The position numbers and the translations under genes were made by a program. Source: an uncultured Saprospiraceae bacterium (GTDB lineage Bacteria > Bacteroidota > Bacteroidia > Chitinophagales > Saprospiraceae). From it: a stretch of DNA of 13,665 bases. The stretch is taken from NCBI GenBank assembly GCA_938044055.1, contig CALIQO010000664.1, forward strand, positions 1 to 13,665, read 5' to 3'. Below the pieces are notes generated by a model. The model saw only the letters and a list, made by a program, of their open reading frames with translations. It searched no databases and was not told the DNA's origin. The first letter of the stretch is position 1, and each line of letters begins with the position of its first letter. Below are positions 8,238 to 13,665 of this stretch, one piece after another.

Positions 8238-8268
8238 CAAAGATATAGGTAGTACGGAAACCACGAAA
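8238..8268 (-). promoter_or_regulatory. Bacteroidota-type promoter of the cysQ cluster
   Basis: On the minus strand TTTC (8268-8265) is followed after exactly 19 bases by TATCTTTG (8245-8238), a perfect match to the TAnnTTTG element recognised by the primary sigma factor of Bacteroidota; the upstream box has one mismatch to TTTG. The element ends 4 bp before the cysQ ATG, so transcription should begin at or within a few bases of the start codon. It is the best promoter match I found in the window. Confidence 0.6.
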
Positions 8269-8332
8269 GCTAAGCCATGTTTTTTGCGGGATACTTATCT
8301 CTTTCGGCCCATAAAGAAGATGGGAATGAGCG

Positions 8333-8360
8333 CAATACATAGATATGACAATGTATATTG
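8333..8360. repeat. Imperfect inverted repeat upstream of cysQ
   Basis: CAATACAT (8333-8340) pairs with ATGTAT-a-TTG (8351-8360), giving eight pairs with one bulged A around a 10-base loop. A shorter one, CCCAT/ATGGG (8308-8312 with 8320-8324), lies just before it. Both are AT-rich or short, sit about 75-125 bp upstream of cysQ, and could be operators, RNA stems or chance. Confidence 0.25.
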
Positions 8361-8394
8361 AAGATACGCTTTATTTTAGCTACAGAAGACTTTT

Positions 8395-8690
8395 AACAGA
8401 ATCGGTTTCTGTTGTTTATCGGGGGTTTTAATCTGACTAGAACACTTTATTTATAGGTGTTTTTCAATTTGAAAGTGTTGATATTGAGGCAATAAGGGAT
8501 TCATGGTTTTCCACTATTTTTAGAGATTCCTTGCGTATTGAGTAGATAATTTACTCAGATTACTGTATATTTAGATCGTCTTTAAAGGGTTTTCACCCAT
8601 ATATAAGACGAATTTAGAATCTACAGTCTAGGGCGGTCTGTAATCGTTGCCTTGTCGGAGTCCACACTACCTCGACAAGGTTTTTTTATT
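8395..8690 (+). ncRNA. Candidate structured RNA or leader in the gene-free stretch before the methyltransferase
   Basis: The stretch from 8234 to the methyltransferase start has no convincing coding frame. It contains a series of inverted repeats. They are AACAGAA/TTCTGTT (8395-8401 with 8407-8413), AACACTTT/AAAGTGTT (8441-8448 with 8472-8479), GAGTA/TACTC (8540-8544 with 8552-8556), and TCGTCTT/AAGACGA (8576-8582 with 8605-8611) enclosing GGGT/ACCC (8587-8590 with 8595-8598). Then come TACAG/CTGTA (8622-8626 with 8638-8642) and the terminator hairpin at 8650-8680. A terminator with no gene in front of it implies that something upstream on the plus strand is transcribed, either an independent small RNA or a leader that can be attenuated. 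The 5' end is unknown and no clear promoter was found. I could not match tmRNA, RNase P RNA, SRP RNA or a SAM riboswitch. 6S RNA was not excluded. Boundaries are approximate and the call is inference. Confidence 0.35.
8650..8687 (+). terminator. Intrinsic terminator
   Basis: CCTTGTCG (8650-8657) is perfectly complementary to CGACAAGG (8673-8680). Two more pairs can form inside across a single bulged G, closing a loop of about 10 bases. Seven T residues follow immediately (8681-8687), then more A/T. This is a textbook Rho-independent terminator reading on the plus strand; the other strand lacks the T-run. No plus-strand gene ends just upstream, so it must end a noncoding transcript or act as an attenuator for the downstream methyltransferase gene. 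Confidence 0.75.
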
Positions 8691-8795
8691 TATATGCCTT
8701 TCGATCCTTCCAATCCATTTTACACAAGTAACTTTTCCTTAGAAATCGATGTAAAAATTGATTGGTTTAAACAATTATGTATGATCTTCGTCACT

Positions 8796-9569
8796 ATGGA
8801 TCATAAGATTGATGATTATACACCAGAGAAGTATTGGTCAGAAGTTGCAGAACAAGTTAATCTGAGAAAAGTCGGTAATGTTGTTGCAGGAGATGATGAA
8901 CCATATTATATCTATAAAAGAGAGAAATTCTTAAACTTGTTTCATCAACTTTCTTTTAGTGGAAAATCGATCATGGAACTAGGCAGCGGCCCTGGGGGGA
9001 ATCTAGCCCTACTTGAAGAAAAGGGAGCGAGAAGATTGGTCGGTGTGGATATTTCTCAGAAGATGATTGATCTAGCGAGAAGGAGATTGAAACCTTCTAC
9101 AGAATTGTATAAATCTGATGGAAAGATTGTTCCACTTGAAGATGCGCTTTTTGATATGGTATATTCAGTAACGGTTCTTCAGCACATAACAGATGAACTG
9201 ATGCTTAAGAGTGTGACAAGTGAAATGGCAAGGGTCTCTAGAGATGAAGTCATCCTGTTTGAGCGAATAGAAAAAACTATAAAGGGCCACGAATCTAATT
9301 GTGGCAGGCCAGTAGATTATTATGACTCTTTGTTTTCAGAATATGGATTTACATTAAACCATAAAAAAACCATCCAGATAGGTGTAAGCAGGCGGATGTC
9401 TGCAATTACCCGCCAGTGGATGAATTCATCGTCAAGAAAAGAAGGACAGCCCTTGTCTCCTTTTTCGATAGGAGTACAGAGGTTCCTGTTACCTATAACC
9501 AAGATCATGGATGGTATCTTTCCCACTAACACAGACCTTACCATGCTGAGGTTTTCTAAGAATAAATAA
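8796..9569 (+). CDS. Class I SAM-dependent methyltransferase
   Basis: With the ATG at 8796 the product has 257 residues. Motif I is clear: I-M-E-L-G-S-G-P-G-G-N (Met60 to Asn69), followed by V-G-V-D-I-S with the acidic ribose-binding Asp85. The Y-S-V-T-V-L-Q-H-I region further on fits the motif IV/post-IV part of Methyltransf_11/25-type domains. The acceptor is unknown and there is no signal peptide. Start choice: the frame is open back to a TTG at 8652, but that codon lies inside the terminator hairpin, and the residues before 8796 have no recognisable domain. An ATG at 8694 would add 34 residues and one at 8781 would add 5. I prefer 8796 because M-D-H-K-I-D-D-Y-T-P reads like a natural N-terminus of this family, but this is moderate evidence only. 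The gene ends two bases from the convergent cutC stop. Confidence 0.8.
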   Translation: MDHKIDDYTPEKYWSEVAEQVNLRKVGNVVAGDDEPYYIYKREKFLNLFHQLSFSGKSIMELGSGPGGNLALLEEKGARRLVGVDISQKMIDLARRRLKPSTELYKSDGKIVPLEDALFDMVYSVTVLQHITDELMLKSVTSEMARVSRDEVILFERIEKTIKGHESNCGRPVDYYDSLFSEYGFTLNHKKTIQIGVSRRMSAITRQWMNSSSRKEGQPLSPFSIGVQRFLLPITKIMDGIFPTNTDLTMLRFSKNK

Positions 9570-9571
9570 TC

Positions 9572-10198
9572 TTATCCGAGAATCTTTCTACCGTGGTAAT
9601 ATTCTGCACCGATGTAGGCATGAATATGAGTTAAGTTCTCATCTGTAATTTTTCCTGCAGGAATAATCTTAAATCGACTTTTATACTCATCAACCATCTT
9701 CTTCAACACATCTTTTCCTTCTGTAGCCGTTACTTCTCCTCCTGAAGTAAGAATGTATTTTACCTTTTCAATTGCAGAGAGTAATTCTAATTGATCTAAG
9801 ATGTGCTCGACAGAATCAATGGCCTTGTGGAAAGTGAATTCCGATTCTATATTTTCTGTGAGATTCTGCATGCCCTGAATATCAATTGTATTGTCTTGAA
9901 GCAACATCCCTACTACGAAATGATTGATGCCAAGCGCTTCAAATGATTCTACTTCTTGTCTCATAACCATTTTTTCCTCAGAAGTGTATATGAAGTTTCC
10001 ACCTCTGGGTCGGATCATCACTTTAAGTTCTTTATCCGTAAGGGAAAGTAGTTTCTCTACCAGTTCTATGTCTGGTGTCAGCCCATCTAAGTATAGATGA
10101 GAGCATACTTCTAGTTGGTGAGCACCACTATTAATCGCTTTAAGCGCATCATTGTAATTATCTATACAGACTTCAATTTTATATGTTGTTTTAGTCAT
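9572..10198 (-). CDS. cutC: CutC-family protein, short form
   Basis: A 208-residue TIM-barrel protein of the CutC family. Recognised blocks are I-E-V-C (8-11), the G-A-H-Q-L-E-V-C segment (25-32), D-G-L-T-P (38-42), V-M-I-R-P-R-G-G-N-F (60-69), V-V-G-M-L (95-99), T-F-H-K-A-I-D (122-128, Lys where Arg is usual) and I-L-T-S-G-G (149-154). The family was named for copper homeostasis in E. coli, but its biochemical role is unsettled, so copper handling should not be assumed. The protein is about 40 residues shorter than E. coli CutC, stopping just after the last barrel strand (Y-Y-H-G-R-K-I), and the usual glycine-rich A-G-x-G near the end reads A-G-K. It may be a natural short form. A 62-codon ORF lies 5 bp upstream in the same direction. 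No terminator is visible in the two bases separating it from the methyltransferase stop. Confidence 0.85.
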   Translation of the reverse strand: MTKTTYKIEVCIDNYNDALKAINSGAHQLEVCSHLYLDGLTPDIELVEKLLSLTDKELKVMIRPRGGNFIYTSEEKMVMRQEVESFEALGINHFVVGMLLQDNTIDIQGMQNLTENIESEFTFHKAIDSVEHILDQLELLSAIEKVKYILTSGGEVTATEGKDVLKKMVDEYKSRFKIIPAGKITDENLTHIHAYIGAEYYHGRKILG

Positions 10199-10203
10199 TT
10201 CAG

Positions 10204-10392
10204 CTATGTTGACAATCTGGATAAAGAAAAAATATTAAGCGTTTCTGCAACGTTTACTAACAAGCCATCATGGAATTGTAAGGGTACATTTTCTTGATGA
10301 TCTTGCTGGGCTTGTACAATCAATGTAAATGTAATGGAGAATAAAAAAACAACTGATTGAGGTATGGCGTTTAATTTTAGATATTTGTGCAT
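10204..10392 (-). CDS. Possible small secreted protein or remnant of a secreted-protein gene
   Basis: A 62-codon ORF that I do not recognise. Residues 1-28 form a convincing signal peptide: His2/Lys3/Lys6, the hydrophobic core V-V-F-L-F-S-I-T-F-T-L-I-V, and a cleavage site V-Q-A before Gln29, a common ending in this phylum. The mature part would be only about 34 residues, with no cysteines and no known motif. Its stop is 5 bp upstream of the cutC ATG, so it could share that transcript. Its ATG lies one base from the divergent M1 peptidase ATG, which leaves no room for promoters between them. It may be a genuine short exported peptide, the surviving 5' end of a decayed gene, or a chance ORF. 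The signal peptide is the only positive evidence. Confidence 0.4.
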   Translation of the reverse strand: MHKYLKLNAIPQSVVFLFSITFTLIVQAQQDHQENVPLQFHDGLLVNVAETLNIFSLSRLST

Positions 10393-10393
10393 T

Positions 10394-13297
10394 ATGGATA
10401 AATATATATATACTTTAATTCATTTTTCTCTTTTTATGTTGTCGATAGGATCGGCTTCAGCGCAGTATTTTCAGCAAAAAACAGATTACAACATAGAAGC
10501 TAGGTTCAATGAGGATGCGACTGAGTTGTCTGTAACAATGCGCTTAGACTACTATAATAACGCCCCTAGAGTAATCGATACCATTCCATTTCACATATGG
10601 GCCGATGCTTTCTCTGATGAAAAGTCCGCATTTTCTGACCAATTACTTAGAATGAATAATTCCTCATTTTACTTTTCTAAAGAAGAGAAAAGAGGTGGAT
10701 ATAATTCTTTAAAAGTTACTCGTGGAGGAAAGTGGGTCGACCATGCTGGACAGGTAGATCTAGGATATCTTATTCTAGAAAAATCAATTAAGCAGGGACA
10801 AAAGGTAACTATTGAGATGGAGTATGTCTTAAAAGTTCCATATGCATTCTCTAGAATGGGAGAAAAAAAAGGACTTATATCTATGACGTATTGGTATCCA
10901 CGACCGGCAGTCCTAGATGAGCATGGTTGGAATCACTTTTCTTACCTGTCCTTAGGTGAGTTTTACAATGAGTATGGAGATTATCAAGTCAGACTTGAAA
11001 TACCGGAAACATATAAAATGATGTCTACTGGCGCAGTGGAAAACCAGGATACTAAAGAAGGATTTACAGTATATCAGATAGGAGCAGAGCAGGTTGTTGA
11101 TTTTGCTTTCTTTTTGCAGAAGCGATATGAAGTGCAAGAAAAATTAGTCACAAGTATGGAAGGACACTCTGTAGCATTAAAAGTATTTTCAGATCCTAAC
11201 TATAAAGTGTGGAAGGAACATGCTATGGATTATCTAGAAGAGTCGTTCCATTATTATGAAAATGAGATCGGTGCGTATCCTTACCCTCAGCTGACAGTAG
11301 TACAATTGCCTGATGCAAGGTCTGGGGGAATGGAATATCCTATGATCGTTACGGTTGGCGCGAAGGATAAGAAAACACTAGATTATTATATAAATCACGA
11401 AGTAGGTCATCAATGGTTTTACGGAATTCTTGGTTTTAATGAAAGGAGCAGTCCTTATCTAGATGAAGGCTTGACAACCCACTATGAGCACCATTACACC
11501 ATTCCTAAACTGGGTATGGATTACCACAGTTCCAACCTTTCTCATGTTCTTACAGAAGGCTTGAATATGCCCTTTCTGCAGATCATCCACGTCTGGCAGA
11601 AACGCAGACAGATGGACGAGAAAGCCGATAAGGATCCGATAAAAGTGTCCGCCATTAATTATGGATTGAATGCTTATGAGAGAGCGGCATATTGCTACGA
11701 ATACTTGCGAGCTTACGTGGGGGAAGAAGTGTGGTCAGAAACGGTCAAGACTTTTTATCAATCGTGGAAATTCAAACACCCAACCTTGGATGATTTTCTT
11801 TCCCTTGCTGAGCAGAGATCTGAAAAAGACCTTTCATGGTTTAAAGTTTTACTGATTAACAATCCTGATGTAGAATTTAAAATCGAGAAAGACGAAAAAG
11901 GATTTCTCGTATCGAATCTCGGTGAGGTAGCGCTTCCTTTTTTCTTGTCTTACGGAACAGATCGTACAAGTAAACCCATATTGCCAGTAGGAGAACAAGT
12001 AAGGGTTTCTATGTCAGAAGATGACCCTGTCGTCAATGAAGATTTTCTAGGGCTAGAGAAAGATGGAGGCAATAATTACCTTTCAGGAAAAGGCATAAAG
12101 GTTTCTCCTTTCCTCAGCATGGATGTGCCACAGAAGAAAGAAGTTTTTCTAGCACCTCTGGTAACATATAATTATGCCGATGGAATATCACTGGGGCTAG
12201 GGATGTACAACTCTACCTTCCCCAGCAAGAATTTCCAGTATCTACTTGCGCCGCAATATGCCTTAGGTTCGAAAGAAATTGTAGGGAATGCCTGGTTAGC
12301 CTATAATGCCTATACGTCTGGAGGGCTGTTGAGAAAGATACAGTATAGACTGTCTGCTAAGCGAAGTTCTAATTTCAGGTCTGATGAATTGAATTTCAGG
12401 ACACAGTACTTGAGGATTGATCCAAGTATAACTTTTCATTTTAGAAAAGATCCGAGCAGTCAGAAGTACTCCAGAATCACGGCAAGATCAGCATATCTAA
12501 ATCTAGAAAGATCAGTATTCACAGGGCCTGGAGAGTTTAGTATAGAAAATGATGGATCCTTTATATCCCAGGTGAGATGGGACGGTTACGATTTTAATAT
12601 GCTGGCAAGGAAGGAATTTAGAATTGAACTGGAACATCAAGCCTATACCCCATTAGAACAAGAAACCCAGCAGTATTTAAAACTTACAGGTTCTTATAAG
12701 TATGGTTATAAATACAAGGACAGAAAGAGCATATGGGTTAGAGCATTCGCGTCTGGTTTTCTGATGAATACAAGGAGGGAGTCTTCTTCATACAATAATT
12801 TTCTATCCAGAGGAACCATTGCCTTACTTGACCAATCATTCAATGACTATTCTTACGAAGAATATTACCTGAACCGTCAGGCCAACGCTGGACCTTTCTC
12901 CAATCAGATTAATGCGACAGGAGGTGGATTTAAAGATGCCCTGGGTCCCAGTTATAATATAGGAATGAGCAATGATTTCGCAGCCAGCATTTCACTGCAA
13001 GTAGACTTGCCGATGCGATTGCCGCGGATTCTGCCACTCAGGGTGTTTTTCGATTATGGCTATTACAGAACCAAGGGTGTATCGAATGATCCACTTGTCG
13101 GAGAAAGCTTATACAGCGCCGGATTAATGTGGAGTGTTCTGGACGGTAGTTTAGAAATATATCTTCCACTTCTAGGAAGCAGTAGAATCAGCGATACATA
13201 TTCTGAGCTAGGTGAAAATATTTTTCAAAGAATCAGTTTTTCTATTGACCTTCATCGCATGAATCCATGGGATCTTATCGATGATTTTAACTTCTAA
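10394..13297 (+). CDS. M1-type zinc metallopeptidase fused to a C-terminal outer-membrane beta-barrel-like domain
   Basis: A 967-residue exported protein. I chose the ATG at 10394 because it directly precedes a standard signal peptide (M-D-K-Y, hydrophobic core, cleavage after A-S-A near residue 24); the frame's earlier ATG at 10364 adds ten unlikely residues. The M1/gluzincin catalytic domain occupies roughly residues 24-480. It has G-G-M-E-Y-P (Met313-Glu314, where classical aminopeptidases have G-A-M-E-N) and the zinc site H-E-V-G-H (His335, Glu336, His339) followed after exactly 18 residues by Glu358 in Y-L-D-E-G-L. A beta-rich linker domain (about 480-575) leads into about 385 residues of alternating hydrophobic/polar strands rich in Tyr, Phe and Gly, resembling a 12-16 strand outer-membrane barrel. 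The chain ends D-D-F-N-F. The zinc site is complete, so peptidase activity is likely; the barrel is inferred from pattern only. An ORF follows after 11 bp. Confidence 0.87.
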   Translation: MDKYIYTLIHFSLFMLSIGSASAQYFQQKTDYNIEARFNEDATELSVTMRLDYYNNAPRVIDTIPFHIWADAFSDEKSAFSDQLLRMNNSSFYFSKEEKRGGYNSLKVTRGGKWVDHAGQVDLGYLILEKSIKQGQKVTIEMEYVLKVPYAFSRMGEKKGLISMTYWYPRPAVLDEHGWNHFSYLSLGEFYNEYGDYQVRLEIPETYKMMSTGAVENQDTKEGFTVYQIGAEQVVDFAFFLQKRYEVQEKLVTSMEGHSVALKVFSDPNYKVWKEHAMDYLEESFHYYENEIGAYPYPQLTVVQLPDARSGGMEYPMIVTVGAKDKKTLDYYINHEVGHQWFYGILGFNERSSPYLDEGLTTHYEHHYTIPKLGMDYHSSNLSHVLTEGLNMPFLQIIHVWQKRRQMDEKADKDPIKVSAINYGLNAYERAAYCYEYLRAYVGEEVWSETVKTFYQSWKFKHPTLDDFLSLAEQRSEKDLSWFKVLLINNPDVEFKIEKDEKGFLVSNLGEVALPFFLSYGTDRTSKPILPVGEQVRVSMSEDDPVVNEDFLGLEKDGGNNYLSGKGIKVSPFLSMDVPQKKEVFLAPLVTYNYADGISLGLGMYNSTFPSKNFQYLLAPQYALGSKEIVGNAWLAYNAYTSGGLLRKIQYRLSAKRSSNFRSDELNFRTQYLRIDPSITFHFRKDPSSQKYSRITARSAYLNLERSVFTGPGEFSIENDGSFISQVRWDGYDFNMLARKEFRIELEHQAYTPLEQETQQYLKLTGSYKYGYKYKDRKSIWVRAFASGFLMNTRRESSSYNNFLSRGTIALLDQSFNDYSYEEYYLNRQANAGPFSNQINATGGGFKDALGPSYNIGMSNDFAASISLQVDLPMRLPRILPLRVFFDYGYYRTKGVSNDPLVGESLYSAGLMWSVLDGSLEIYLPLLGSSRISDTYSELGENIFQRISFSIDLHRMNPWDLIDDFNF

Positions 13298-13308
13298 ATC
13301 AGCTTAAA

Positions 13309-13665
13309 GTGGACTGGAACAAATTGTGGAAATTAATAAAGAAATCTGCGCCTAAGGAGCAGCCACAAAACCATGTACCACTGATGCATGAGGTTATAGA
13401 TCTTAATAATTATCCAGAAGAAACATTCTTAAAATGGAAAAACAGTGATCAACATTCTTCGATGATTAAGCAGATAGCCGGGGCAGAAAATGCAGATAAG
13501 AACATACTGCCGAGCCCTTATGATCACTTAGAATTTCTGAATCACCAGCATTCATATGGATTCGTGTGGATGTGTCAATCGACAACCGACTATGAGTTAT
13601 GGGATTATAGATTCATGCAACATGATTTTTATAGAAAATTGGTGCAGCGTGGATATTACTTGTCC
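13309..13665 (+). CDS. Unrecognised protein, N-terminal part, runs off the window
   Basis: An open frame of 119 codons runs from a GTG at 13309 to the right edge with no stop. The nearest in-frame stop upstream is at 13288-13290, inside the preceding gene, and the next ATG would be Met26 (13384). The GTG start gives M-D-W-N-K-L-W-K-L-I-K-K, a plausible cytoplasmic N-terminus. The predicted chain is polar, with no signal peptide or membrane segment, and is rich in His, Tyr and Trp towards the visible end (for example Y-E-L-W-D-Y-R-F). I do not recognise the family and assign no function. It begins 11 bp after the M1-barrel gene on the same strand, so co-transcription is likely. The length and lack of stops make it very probably coding. 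Confidence 0.65.
   Translation, partial: MDWNKLWKLIKKSAPKEQPQNHVPLMHEVIDLNNYPEETFLKWKNSDQHSSMIKQIAGAENADKNILPSPYDHLEFLNHQHSYGFVWMCQSTTDYELWDYRFMQHDFYRKLVQRGYYLS

Noticed and set aside
8758..8786. TTGATT-N16-TATGAT, resembling an E. coli sigma-70 promoter before the methyltransferase
   Set aside because: The primary sigma factor of Bacteroidota recognises a different pattern, and AT-rich sequence gives such matches by chance.
8234..8795. tmRNA, RNase P RNA, SRP RNA, tRNA or SAM riboswitch in the gene-free stretch
   Set aside because: I looked on both strands for their hallmark segments (CCA-type tRNA-like end, the GGAAAGTCCGG-type RNase P core, the GGAAGCAGC SRP loop, a T-loop GGTTCGAATC) and found none.
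10364..10393. Earlier ATG (10364) for the M1-barrel gene
   Set aside because: It adds ten residues in front of a complete signal peptide. The ATG at 10394 gives a standard length and charge pattern.

Overview
The window looks like a chromosomal segment of a Bacteroidota bacterium (order not determinable by eye). The grounds are the moderate-to-low GC content, the lack of Shine-Dalgarno sites before most starts, one good match to the Bacteroidota promoter pattern (TTTG, about 19 bp, TAnnTTTG) upstream of cysQ, secreted proteins whose signal peptides end in A-Q, and the family content (a ~900-residue S9 peptidase, a gluzincin fused to an outer-membrane-type barrel, short lipoproteins). I see no insertion sequence, phage gene, tRNA, rRNA or CRISPR array. 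Most of the window is ordinary, densely packed chromosome.

Layout. The left edge (minus strand) holds the start of a lipoprotein gene cut by the window edge (1-111), preceded by a secreted S9 prolyl-oligopeptidase-type peptidase (135-2885). A 63-bp divergent spacer separates it from a plus-strand pair, methylglyoxal synthase mgsA (2949-3332) and excinuclease subunit uvrC (3329-5158), which overlap by four bases. uvrC abuts, with zero bases between stop codons, the end of a four-gene minus-strand cluster. Read 5' to 3', that cluster is cysQ (7448-8233), a WaaE-like family 2 glycosyltransferase (6706-7464), a family 4 glycosyltransferase (5633-6709) and a thioredoxin-fold lipoprotein (5159-5605). 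A Bacteroidota-type promoter sits just upstream of cysQ.

A long gene-free stretch follows (8234-8795). It carries several inverted repeats and a convincing plus-strand intrinsic terminator (8650-8687), so it may encode a structured small RNA or a leader. Next come a SAM-dependent methyltransferase (8796-9569, plus) and, two bases from its stop, a convergent short cutC (9572-10198, minus). Just upstream of cutC is a 62-codon ORF with a signal peptide (10204-10392, minus). One base further, divergently, starts a 967-residue protein (10394-13297) that joins an M1-type zinc metallopeptidase domain to a C-terminal beta-barrel-like domain. An unrecognised ORF (13309-13665) runs off the right edge.

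How the genes may work together. The mgsA-uvrC pair links synthesis of a DNA-damaging aldehyde with a nucleotide excision repair enzyme. The cysQ cluster points to envelope glycan synthesis plus housekeeping of PAP and periplasmic thiols. The S9 and M1 proteins are both predicted to be exported peptidases. The least explained items are the structured segment at 8395-8690, the M1-barrel fusion and the tiny secreted ORF between cutC and the M1 gene.
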